Below, one piece after another: positions 1-5,639 of a stretch of 6,588 nt of DNA (position 1 is its first letter; each line of letters opens with the position of its first letter). The position numbers and the translations under genes were made by a program. Below the pieces are notes generated by a model, which did no database searches, was not told the DNA's origin, and worked only from the letters and a program-made list of their open reading frames with translations. This stretch comes from JBCBKP01 sp038746265 (lineage in GTDB: Bacteria > Planctomycetota > Phycisphaerae > Phycisphaerales > UBA1924), in contig JBCDKU010000104.1 in the NCBI GenBank assembly GCA_038746265.1, positions 1 to 6,588 on the forward strand, in the 5' to 3' direction.

Positions 1-45
1 CCTCCACATGGTGCGCCCACTGCCGTGAGGAAGCCCAAGCAAACG

Positions 46-58
46 AGCGGTAGCCGCT
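46..58 (-). terminator. possible weak terminator hairpin after the M19 gene
   Basis: Read on the minus strand, AGCGG-CTA-CCGCT forms a 5-bp stem with a 3-base loop. It overlaps the stop codon of the dipeptidase gene and is followed by CGTTTGCTT, a broken T-rich tail. The stem is short and the tail interrupted, so it may be chance. Nothing else was seen in the first 56 bases. Confidence 0.22.
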
Positions 59-1079
59 ACGCCCCCGGGAAGATCCGAGCCCAGTTGCCGAACCGGAAAC
101 CCTCGATCTCCTCGGCCGTCCACCCGCGCCGCGCGAGTTCCTCGCCGAGCACCCCCAGATCACCCGGCCCCTCGACCGAATCGAGCAACTCGAGCGCCGT
201 GAGCCCGCCGTCCATGTCGGACCCGAGCCCGACGTGCGCGGTGCTCCCCGTGATTTCGCAGATCCGCTCGACATGATCCACCGCGTCCGCCACCGTCGGC
301 CGTGACTTGCCCGTCATCCCGGGCTTGATGAACTCCCGGAACAGATTCAGCCCGACGACCCCGCCCCGCCGCGCGATCTCCGCGATCGACTCGTCCCGCA
401 GGTGCCAGTGCGAGTCGCCCGCGAGCGTCCGCACGTTCGAGTGCGAGGCGATCACGAGCCGATCTGTCCGCTCGAACAGCTGGTCCAGCGATCGGTCAGA
501 CAGGTGCGACGCGTCGTGGATGACGCCGGCAGCGTCCATCGCCTCGATCATCGCACGGCCCAGATCCGTCAGCCCCGAGTCCTCGCCCGTGTCGGCCGCA
601 TGATTCCCGCACGCGTACCGCCCCCGCATCGCCCAGCACAGCCCCACCGCGACGACGCCTCCCGCCGTCCAGTCCGCCAGCTCATCGGGCGACGGGATCG
701 GGTCCGCGTTCTCGATGAGCACGCCGAGAGACAACGCGCCCTCCTTGGGCTCGTCGGAGAAGTACCGCACGATCCCCGCCTCGCGCCAGGCTTGATAGAG
801 CTTGAGCTGCCGCATCCCGCAGACGTACGCCGCGGCCACGTCGCCCGCGGGGTAAGCGAACGACCCCGTCTCCGCGCCGGGCGCCGCGGGGTCGTCGACC
901 TGCTCGGTGAAGATCGTCCCGAGCACCGCCGTCACGCCCGCGTCGCGCAGCGCGGGCAGCGTGACCGCCGCGGGCTGCAGCCGTCCGCGGGCGTCGGCCG
1001 GCATGGCGTGCATGTCCCGCCCGAGTTCTGCGAGGTAGGCCAGGTCAAGATGCGCATCGAACCAGCGGGGCGTCGTCAT
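57..1079 (-). CDS. membrane dipeptidase family protein (peptidase M19)
   Basis: A 340-residue zinc-dependent dipeptidase of the M19 (renal dipeptidase) family, which hydrolyses dipeptides at a binuclear metal site in a TIM-barrel fold. Visible metal ligands in family order are H10 and D12 (F-D-A-H-L-D), E123 (V-L-I-E-N-A-D), H192 (D-A-S-H-L-S) and H213 (A-S-H-S-N). R228 (H-L-R-D-E) and D288 (G-S-D-M-D-G-G) follow at the expected places, and the C-terminal G-x-N-x-x-R-I motif is at about 331-336. Length is normal for the family. The usual E-G after the bridging glutamate is E-N here. There is no signal peptide or membrane helix, so it is probably cytoplasmic, unlike the lipid-anchored animal enzymes. 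The ATG lies 6 bases after a TAGGCT hexamer with no Shine-Dalgarno sequence. It is divergent from the first zf-TFIIB gene. Family is secure; substrate (peptide turnover, D-amino-acid dipeptides or other) is unknown. Confidence 0.92.
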   Translation of the reverse strand: MTTPRWFDAHLDLAYLAELGRDMHAMPADARGRLQPAAVTLPALRDAGVTAVLGTIFTEQVDDPAAPGAETGSFAYPAGDVAAAYVCGMRQLKLYQAWREAGIVRYFSDEPKEGALSLGVLIENADPIPSPDELADWTAGGVVAVGLCWAMRGRYACGNHAADTGEDSGLTDLGRAMIEAMDAAGVIHDASHLSDRSLDQLFERTDRLVIASHSNVRTLAGDSHWHLRDESIAEIARRGGVVGLNLFREFIKPGMTGKSRPTVADAVDHVERICEITGSTAHVGLGSDMDGGLTALELLDSVEGPGDLGVLGEELARRGWTAEEIEGFRFGNWARIFPGA

Positions 1080-1085
1080 CGCGGC

Positions 1086-1091
1086 AGCCTA
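1086..1091 (-). promoter_or_regulatory. -10 hexamer TAGGCT, leaderless M19 promoter
   Basis: On the minus strand TAGGCT fits TANNNT and is separated from the ATG of the dipeptidase gene by exactly 6 bases (GCCGCG). No ribosome binding site lies between. That is the geometry of a promoter whose transcript starts at or next to the start codon. No clear -35 element was found. The same arrangement occurs before two other genes in this window. Confidence 0.5.
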
Positions 1092-1119
1092 CGGGCCCCG
1101 TCCGGCCCGAACGAGTCGA

Positions 1120-1125
1120 TATGCT
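1120..1125 (+). promoter_or_regulatory. -10 hexamer TATGCT, leaderless promoter of zf-TFIIB cluster
   Basis: TATGCT matches TANNNT and ends 6 bases before the ATG at 1132 (spacer CCGGGC). There is no convincing Shine-Dalgarno sequence. It would drive the plus-strand zinc-ribbon cluster from the same 52-bp divergent gap that holds the opposing M19 promoter. No good -35 hexamer is visible upstream. Confidence 0.48.
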
Positions 1126-1131
1126 CCGGGC

Positions 1132-1554
1132 ATGGCCGACCTGATTAAGCAGTGCGATCCCACGCCCGATGACCCCACCGTTGTCAACCCCTTGAACGGG
1201 ATCGAGATGGAGCGCCTCGACATCGGCGGCATCAAGATCGACCGCTGCCCCAGCACCGGCGCGATCTGGCTCGACCGCGGCGAGCTCAGCCGCCTCTCGG
1301 CGCTCGGCGCCGCGCACCGCAAAGCGCTCAAGGCCCTTGACGTTTCCCGCGACGACGTCACCCGTCGCGGCGTCCGCGGCGCGATCAAGAGCCCGCGCAC
1401 GGGCGTCCCGATGATGGTCGTCAACGACCCGCAGCAGTCCCACATCGAGTTCGAGGTCTGCCCCGAGTGCGGCGGCTGCTTCTTCGACGCCGGCGAGCTC
1501 TACGACCTACTCGATTACTCTTTTACCGAACGCCTCAAGTCCTTCTTCTCGTAA
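1132..1554 (+). CDS. degenerate two-ribbon zf-TFIIB-like protein
   Basis: A 140-residue protein built from two TFIIB-type zinc-ribbon-like units (about 17-55 and 85-124). It is clearly paralogous to the proteins at 2203-2640 and 2692-3087. The folding signatures remain: I-D-R-C ... I-W-L-D-R-G-E-L in unit 1, and D-P-Q-Q-S-H-I-E plus C-P-E-C-G-G ... F-F-D-A-G-E-L in unit 2. The metal ligands largely do not. Aligned without gaps to the 2203 gene, unit 1 has N19, N22, C39, T42 in place of C, D, C, C. Unit 2 has S87, T90, C110, C113 in place of C, D, C, C. Zinc binding in unit 1 is therefore doubtful and in unit 2 incomplete. The reading frame is intact and ends in a normal stop, so it is not an obvious pseudogene. 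The start sits 6 bases after TATGCT. The next gene begins 7 bases after the stop. Molecular role is unknown; binding to nucleic acid or protein is possible for the fold. Confidence 0.85.
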   Translation: MADLIKQCDPTPDDPTVVNPLNGIEMERLDIGGIKIDRCPSTGAIWLDRGELSRLSALGAAHRKALKALDVSRDDVTRRGVRGAIKSPRTGVPMMVVNDPQQSHIEFEVCPECGGCFFDAGELYDLLDYSFTERLKSFFS

Positions 1555-1561
1555 GGTCGGC

Positions 1562-2206
1562 ATGGCCTCCCGTTCCCGTTTGTCCTTCGGCTCACCGCTC
1601 GGCCGCGCGATCGCGATCGGCGTGGTCGCCGTCCCGATCGTGGCGTTCACCGCGATCGCCCTGGGTGTGACGCTCGCGTACCGCGACACCATCGCCTTCA
1701 TGGGCAACAGCGTGATCCGCCAGACCGTCAACGCCGCGCGGATCCCGGACGCCGAGCGCGCAGAACTCATCGACGAGCTGCGCGTCGTCACGCGGACATA
1801 CGCCGAGAACGGTCTGGCTCCAGCAGACTTCGCGGCGTTCATGGACTCGATCGAGACCCACCCGCTGCTCGCCGCCGGTGAGCTGCTGCTCGTCGCGGAG
1901 TGGCACCCGGACGGCGCGCACGCGACGCAGCTCCGCCGCGTCGCTCAGGGCATCGCGGACGGTGCCATCGAGCCCGCCGAGGTCGATGCGATCCTGGAAC
2001 CGGTCTCGTTCGAGGAGCCCGATGGTGACCGGGGCCTGCTCGAAGCGGGCGACGTAACCGCGGACATGCTTGCCGCGGTCGCGGCCCTTGCGCGCGAGCG
2101 CGCTGATGCGGCCGGCCTCCCTGATGCACCCGGCACGCTCGATCTTTCCGACCGGATGCGCGCCGAGGTTGAGGCGCTGCTCAACAACGCGGAGGGCCCA
2201 CGATGA
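1562..2206 (+). CDS. membrane-anchored protein of unknown function, in zf-TFIIB cluster
   Basis: A 214-residue protein not recognised as a named family. Residues 1-15 are basic (R4, R6, R15) and are followed by one strong hydrophobic segment at about 16-40, so it looks like an N-terminal membrane anchor or uncleaved signal. The rest is acidic, mostly helical in appearance, with no cysteine. Two stretches resemble each other: about 74-97 (R-V-V-T ... N-G-L-A-P-A-D-F-A-A-F-M) and about 126-148 (R-V-A-Q ... D-G-A-I-E-P-A-E-V-D-A-I-L). Each is a short helix, G, turn, P-A-[DE], helix. A weaker third copy may lie near 162-177. An AAGG-type ribosome binding site overlaps the stop of the preceding gene. 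The last four bases (ATGA) overlap the start of the next zinc-ribbon gene, which implies translational coupling. The setting suggests it works with the ribbon proteins at the membrane, but this is inference. Confidence 0.82.
   Translation: MASRSRLSFGSPLGRAIAIGVVAVPIVAFTAIALGVTLAYRDTIAFMGNSVIRQTVNAARIPDAERAELIDELRVVTRTYAENGLAPADFAAFMDSIETHPLLAAGELLLVAEWHPDGAHATQLRRVAQGIADGAIEPAEVDAILEPVSFEEPDGDRGLLEAGDVTADMLAAVAALARERADAAGLPDAPGTLDLSDRMRAEVEALLNNAEGPR
2191..2196 (+). promoter_or_regulatory. ribosome binding site GGAGGG for the second zf-TFIIB gene
   Basis: GGAGGG lies 6 bases before the ATG at 2203, inside the end of the preceding coding region. It fixes the start of the downstream gene and supports the ATGA overlap as real. 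The genes at 1132 and 4504 (minus) lack such a site. Confidence 0.6.
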
Positions 2207-2640
2207 AGCCGCCGCCGAGCATCCGACCCGTCGAGCCGACCGACGACGATCCCGCGATTGTCTGCCCGAAGGACGGGGGCGAGATGCGGCGCTTCGAGAT
2301 CGACGGTGTCCGCGTCGATCGCTGCAAGCTCTGCGGCGGCATCTGGCTCGACAAGGGTGAGCGCGAAAGGCTTCTGGAGCGGATGCCCGACGCGGACGGC
2401 CTGATCGCGCGGTTCGATAGCGCGAGCTGGGTCGAGATGCACGAGGAATCGCCCGAGGGATGGTTCTGCCCGCGCGACGGCACGCCGCTCATCACCGTCA
2501 AGGACCCCAAGCAGCCGCACATCGAGTTCGAGCTCTGCCCGAAGTGCGGCGGCGTCTACTTCGACGCGGGCGAGCTCTCCGATCTCAGCCGGCACACGCT
2601 CGCCGAGCGACTCCGCGCCCTGCTCGGCAAGCACGAATAA
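2203..2640 (+). CDS. two-ribbon zf-TFIIB domain protein
   Basis: A 145-residue protein with two TFIIB-type zinc-ribbon units and little else. Unit 1 has ligand candidates C21, D24, C41, C44 (C-P-K-D, then C-K-L-C-G-G-I-W-L-D-K-G-E). Unit 2 has C89, D92, C112, C115 (C-P-R-D, then C-P-K-C-G-G-V-Y-F-D-A-G-E). In both units an aspartate takes the place of the second cysteine of the usual first C-x2-C knuckle. The third family member here does the same, so sites would be Cys3-Asp or Cys3 plus an outside ligand. A D-P-K-Q-P-H-I-E block precedes the last knuckle. The N-terminal extension (P-T-D-D-D-P) matches that of the 1132 gene, which makes these two the closest sisters. There is no signal peptide or membrane helix, so it is cytoplasmic. 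Partner and target are unknown. Confidence 0.9.
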   Translation: MKPPPSIRPVEPTDDDPAIVCPKDGGEMRRFEIDGVRVDRCKLCGGIWLDKGERERLLERMPDADGLIARFDSASWVEMHEESPEGWFCPRDGTPLITVKDPKQPHIEFELCPKCGGVYFDAGELSDLSRHTLAERLRALLGKHE

Positions 2641-2676
2641 CCTCTCACAAGCGGATGCTCCACCCCGCTCGCTCGA

Positions 2677-2683
2677 AGAGGAA
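2677..2683 (+). promoter_or_regulatory. ribosome binding site AGAGGAA for the third zf-TFIIB gene
   Basis: AGAGGAA lies 8 bases before the ATG at 2692 and supports that start. The 51-bp gap before it shows no clear terminator, so read-through from the preceding gene is likely. Confidence 0.5.
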
Positions 2684-2691
2684 CGCACGAC

Positions 2692-3087
2692 ATGCCCGAT
2701 CCGCTGCTTTGCCCGAAAGACCGCACGCCCATGGACGCCATCGACGCGGGAGGCGTCGAGGTGGACCGCTGCTCGACCTGCGGCGGGATCTGGCTCGACC
2801 TGGGCGAGCTCCAGCAGCTCGCCGACCGCGCCTTCACGCCCGGCGAGATCGCCGCCGCCCTCGATACCTTTGAGCCCGACGACGCCGAGACAACCTCGGA
2901 CAAATCCACCTGGCTCTGCCCCCGCGACACCGCTCGCCTCACAAGCATGCGCGACCCGCAGCAGCCCCACATCGAGTACGAGCTCTGCACCCACTGCGGC
3001 GGCCAGTTCTTCGACGCGGGCGAACTCAAGGACCTCAGCCGCCTCACGCTCATGGAACGGCTGAAGATCTGGCTACCGAAGGGCTAG
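2692..3087 (+). CDS. two-ribbon zf-TFIIB domain protein
   Basis: A 131-residue third paralog, beginning almost directly at its first ribbon without the N-terminal extension of the other two. Unit 1 has C7, D10, C27, C30 (C-P-K-D ... C-S-T-C-G-G-I-W-L-D-L-G-E-L). Unit 2 has C76, D79, C99, C102 (C-P-R-D ... C-T-H-C-G-G-Q-F-F-D-A-G-E-L). The spacing is identical to the 2203 gene: C-x2-D-x16-C-x2-C in unit 1 and C-x2-D-x19-C-x2-C in unit 2, with a linker of about 45 residues. The D-P-Q-Q-P-H-I-E block is kept. All three paralogs end in a similar amphipathic stretch (L-x-E-R-L-[KR]). Its stop codon shares the palindrome CTAG with the opposing stop of the interrupted gene on the minus strand. Family assignment is firm and biological role unknown. 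Confidence 0.9.
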   Translation: MPDPLLCPKDRTPMDAIDAGGVEVDRCSTCGGIWLDLGELQQLADRAFTPGEIAAALDTFEPDDAETTSDKSTWLCPRDTARLTSMRDPQQPHIEYELCTHCGGQFFDAGELKDLSRLTLMERLKIWLPKG

Positions 3088-3206
3088 CTGTTGCCCAACG
3101 CGCTGAGGAGCAACACGCCCAAGAGCGTGATCACATTGCCGACGAGGACTCCGAGAAGGATGAGCAAGAACGGCGATCGCCGCACAAAGTGTCGCGAATG
3201 CCACGT
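3084..3206 (-). pseudogene. severed membrane-helix tail downstream of an in-frame TAG
   Basis: Directly after the TAG (3207-3209) of the 74-residue gene, the same frame stays open for 40 more codons to a TAG at 3084-3086. It encodes a basic stretch (H-F-V-R-R-S-P) and then a strong hydrophobic helix of about 24 residues (L-L-I-L-L-G-V-L-V-G-N-V and on). The neighbouring protein at 3468-3839 ends in the same way: L-I-R-S-P and then one membrane helix. Reading through the TAG would give about 115 residues, close to the neighbour's 123. A separate start is possible only at GTG 3183-3185, with no visible ribosome binding site. The simplest reading is the 3' part of a gene broken by a nonsense change. 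Stop-codon read-through or a sequence error are alternatives. Confidence 0.55.
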
Positions 3207-3431
3207 CTAGAACCCAAGCAACATTCGGCTCGCCTCGTCGCCGCTGAGATCCCCCGCGTCGTGGACGCGTTCATCGTCCTCAATGTTCCACCACTGGACC
3301 TCTCTCGGGTTCTCGAAAGGCCGCGTGAGTTTCTCGGCATACGAGAGCGCCGACTCCGGCGTCGACGCAATCACGTAGACCGTCGCCATCGACGCGCCCG
3401 AGTCGTATTCGTCAAATCGGTACAGGGGCAC
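3207..3431 (-). CDS. small protein of unknown function, likely truncated by an in-frame stop
   Basis: A 74-residue soluble, acidic protein starting at GTG, with GGAG 7 bases upstream on the minus strand. I do not recognise a family. It begins M-P-L-Y-R, contains V-Y-V-I-A-S-T (about 18-24) and later D-E-R-V-H-D. The upstream protein (3468-3839) begins M-P-I-F-R and contains S-Y-Y-I-A-A-S-D, then S-A-R-V-H-E-V-D, so the two look like tandem paralogs. The upstream one carries a C-terminal membrane helix. Here an in-frame TAG falls just before an equivalent helix that is still encoded (3084-3206). As written the product would be soluble rather than tail-anchored. It lies 36 bp downstream of its paralog and in the same direction, probably in the scoB transcript. 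It may be a broken copy, a soluble version, or a read-through gene. Confidence 0.55.
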   Translation of the reverse strand: MPLYRFDEYDSGASMATVYVIASTPESALSYAEKLTRPFENPREVQWWNIEDDERVHDAGDLSGDEASRMLLGF

Positions 3432-3467
3432 GAGGAGTCTCCATCCAGATCGGAACGATGACCACTG

Positions 3468-3838
3468 TCAACCCGACGAGACTGCGAAAACAAGCGCGAG
3501 CAGACCATTGAGCACGAGTATGACGATCCACGCGATCAGGATCGCAGCGACCAGCGTTCGGATCGGAGAGCGAATAAGCGCGGACCGCGCGATGACCCGA
3601 AGCGCCAGCGACACGTCGTCCAGGTTCTCCGCCGGCCGCTCGAACGCCTCATCCACCTCATGCACACGGGCACTCTTCGGCACATCGGCGAGGCCGACCG
3701 GGTCAAATGATTCGAGCTCGTACGCGCCGAGCACGATGCGTGGCAACGCCTCGGTCCCCGTCGCGGCATCGGACGCCGCGATGTAGTAACTCAGTTGGGT
3801 CCCCATCGTCCGGCGAACCTGTGCGCGAAAGATCGGCA

Positions 3839-3839
<1 letters not shown>
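3468..3839 (-). CDS. small C-terminally membrane-anchored protein of unknown function
   Basis: A 123-residue protein. The first 90 residues look soluble and the last third holds one strong hydrophobic helix (about 96-119) with an arginine-containing stretch just before it (L-I-R-S-P-I-R-T). This suggests a tail-anchored protein with its N-terminal part in the cytoplasm. I chose the ATG at 3837-3839, which shares one base with the TGA of scoB (TGATG) and gives an M-P start matching the paralog at 3207-3431. A GTG one codon earlier is the only alternative. No named family is recognised. Coupling to scoB suggests co-expression with the CoA-transferase but does not show shared function. Confidence 0.7.
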
Positions 3840-4504
<665 letters not shown>

Positions 4505-4510
4505 AGCGGC

Positions 4511-4539
4511 AGTCTACAGCCCGCGCTGCTCCCGGTCAG
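4511..4539 (-). promoter_or_regulatory. scoB promoter, -35 CTGACC and -10 TAGACT, leaderless
   Basis: On the minus strand CTGACC (4 of 6 to TTGACA) is followed after 17 bases by TAGACT (4511-4516, TANNNT). The scoB ATG comes exactly 6 bases later. It is the best-formed promoter in the window and the only one of three similar sites with a plausible -35 element. Transcription would start at or beside the start codon. Confidence 0.55.
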
Positions 4540-4625
4540 AGCGCCACGGATTCACAGAAAAGATGTCCGCTCAAGCGCGCTTCGCTCGAATAGTGACGGG
4601 GGTCGGATCGTTTTCCTTCTCGGAA

Positions 4626-4642
4626 CGTGCACCCGTGCACGG
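4626..4642 (+). repeat. CGTGCAC direct repeat with 10-bp palindrome upstream of the YHS gene
   Basis: CGTGCAC occurs twice, at 4626-4632 and 4634-4640, 8 bases apart. The second copy lies inside the perfect palindrome CCGTGCACGG (4633-4642). It sits 38-54 bases before the YHS start codon, where an operator or leader structure could act. No regulator is identified. The rest of the 175-bp divergent gap shows only a short AAGCGCGCTT palindrome at 4573-4582 and no clear plus-strand promoter. Confidence 0.35.
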
Positions 4643-4664
4643 CAGAACAACCGTTTCTCCCACC

Positions 4665-4670
4665 GAGAGG
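4665..4670 (+). promoter_or_regulatory. ribosome binding site GAGAGG deciding the YHS start
   Basis: GAGAGG ends 9 bases before the ATG at 4680. It supports this start over the in-frame ATG at 4563, which would bury the signal peptide behind 39 unrelated residues. Confidence 0.55.
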
Positions 4671-4679
4671 ACCGACGCC

Positions 4680-5243
4680 ATGAAACTCAACCCGCTCAAG
4701 CTCCTTGTCGCCGCCGCGCTCTCGGCCAGCGTCGCCGCAGCCTCCGTCGGCATCACCGCGACCCAGCCAGCCGACGACGACACGTTCGGCACCTACACCG
4801 AGCGAGCCAGCCACCTCGGCAAGTATGAGCTCCCGCGCAGCAAGCTCGCGATCGACGGCTACGACCCGGTCGCCTACTTCCCCGAGGGCGACCCCGACGG
4901 CAAGGGCGACGCGATCAAGGGCAAGAAGAACCTCGAGTACACCCACCACGGCATCAGTTACCGCTTTAGCAGCCAGGCCAATCTCGACCTCTTCAAGGCC
5001 AACCCGGCCAAGTACGAGCCCGCCTACGGAGGCTGGTGCGCCTACGCGGCGTCCAAGGATTCCTACACCGAGCCGAGCCCGAAGAACTTCAAGATCGAAA
5101 ATGGTCGTTTGCTCTTGTTCTTTAAGGGCCTCTTTGGGGATACGCTGAAGGACTGGAATAACGAGGGCCCCGCCACACTGGCCCCCCAAGCTGACGCGTT
5201 CTGGAAGGCAGAAACGGGCGAGGAACCCCGCGTCATCGAGTGA
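4680..5243 (+). CDS. exported YHS-domain protein
   Basis: A 187-residue protein. Residues 1 to about 21-27 form a Sec signal peptide (two lysines, then an alanine/leucine-rich core), so it is probably periplasmic. The mature part carries the YHS-family features: A-I-D-G-Y-D-P-V-A-Y-F (57-67), then Y-R-F-S-S (94-98), A-N-P-A-K-Y-E-P-A-Y-G-G-W-C-A-Y-A (107-123), and the helical end around W159 and W175. C120, the only cysteine, is in the conserved G-G-[YW]-C-A-Y motif. Databases label relatives as YHS domain (seleno)proteins; here the position is ordinary Cys and there is no in-frame UGA. Roles in metal or redox handling have been proposed for YHS proteins, but none can be assigned. The start at 4680 is set by GAGAGG 9 bases upstream and by the signal peptide; an earlier ATG at 4563 is not supported. 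It lies between scoB and scoA, opposite to both. Confidence 0.88.
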   Translation: MKLNPLKLLVAAALSASVAAASVGITATQPADDDTFGTYTERASHLGKYELPRSKLAIDGYDPVAYFPEGDPDGKGDAIKGKKNLEYTHHGISYRFSSQANLDLFKANPAKYEPAYGGWCAYAASKDSYTEPSPKNFKIENGRLLLFFKGLFGDTLKDWNNEGPATLAPQADAFWKAETGEEPRVIE

Positions 5244-5252
5244 GAACACCCG

Positions 5253-5275
5253 CGTCCGATCGTGCGTATCGGACG
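5253..5275 (+). repeat. 8-bp inverted repeat just after the YHS stop
   Basis: CGTCCGAT and ATCGGACG form a perfect 8-bp stem around a 7-base loop, 10 bases after the YHS stop codon. No T run follows. It may protect the mRNA end or help termination together with the stronger hairpin at 5335-5364. Confidence 0.4.
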
Positions 5276-5334
5276 TACACGAGACAATCTCCCGCGGAGG
5301 ATCGACTGACGCGGGACACGGCTCCTCTCTACGG

Positions 5335-5373
5335 GGCGGGCCGGCTCTTCGGGGCTGGCTCGCCTTTTTCTTT
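5335..5373 (+). terminator. rho-independent terminator of the YHS gene
   Basis: An 11-bp stem (5335-5345 with 5354-5364, two G-U pairs) closes on a C-UUCG-G tetraloop (5347-5352). It is followed at once by five T, C, three T. It lies about 90 bases after the YHS stop, between convergent genes. The T run is only on the plus strand, so it is directional and would not terminate the scoA-side transcript. Confidence 0.8.
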
Positions 5374-5391
5374 GCGCTGCCCCGCGGATCG

Positions 5392-5634
5392 CTACCGGCC
5401 GGACCGCGTCCTGGCCGCCAGCGCGAGAGTGAGCCCGATGCCCAGCAGCCCCGCCCCCCACCACGACTCACGCAGCGCGCGCACGAACTTGTCGCGGGCG
5501 GTCAGCGCCGCCGACCCAGCGACGAGCCGATCGAACACGCCGTAGCTCTTCATCGTCTCGAAGATCACCGCGCCGAGACCCAGCGCGATCAGGCCCACCG
5601 CAAACCACAGCAGCTTCCGCGGACGGCGAGCCAT
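5392..5634 (-). CDS. small two-helix membrane protein of unknown function
   Basis: An 80-residue protein with a basic N-terminus (R3, R4, R6, K7), a hydrophobic helix at about 8-27, a polar loop of about 30 residues, and a second helix at about 57-74 before a basic C-terminus. Both ends would lie in the cytoplasm by the positive-inside rule. No family is recognised. GGAGGG lies 9 bases before the ATG, reading over the end of scoA, and the gap to scoA is 5 bp. It is therefore almost certainly in the scoA transcript. It has no cysteine or obvious catalytic motif. Function unknown. Confidence 0.7.
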   Translation of the reverse strand: MARRPRKLLWFAVGLIALGLGAVIFETMKSYGVFDRLVAGSAALTARDKFVRALRESWWGAGLLGIGLTLALAARTRSGR

Positions 5635-5639
5635 CGGGC

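Noticed and set aside
402..1148. 248-codon open frame on the plus strand opposite the M19 gene
   Set aside because: The minus-strand frame holds all expected M19 metal ligands in order; the plus frame is an Arg/His-rich shadow.
1945..2994. 349-codon open frame on the minus strand across the zf-TFIIB cluster
   Set aside because: It is opposite three genes with clear family motifs and tight operon spacing. Its product is a low-complexity Ala/Arg/Glu mix with no motif, typical of antisense shadows in GC-rich DNA.
3084..3185. Separate 33-residue membrane peptide gene starting at GTG
   Set aside because: No ribosome binding site is visible, and its sequence matches the C-terminal helix of the neighbouring paralog. 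A severed tail explains it better than an independent gene, though it cannot be excluded.
4622..4626. GGAAC as an extracytoplasmic-function sigma factor -35 element before the YHS gene
   Set aside because: No matching -10 element was found 16-17 bases downstream; a 5-base match alone is expected by chance.
4563..4679. N-terminal extension of the YHS protein to an earlier ATG
   Set aside because: No ribosome binding site fits it. The extension would hide a clean signal peptide behind 39 residues, and GAGAGG is correctly placed for the ATG at 4680.
5037..5041. Selenocysteine possibility in the YHS family motif
   Set aside because: The conserved position is an ordinary TGC cysteine (C120), there is no in-frame TGA within the gene, and I saw no SECIS-like element.
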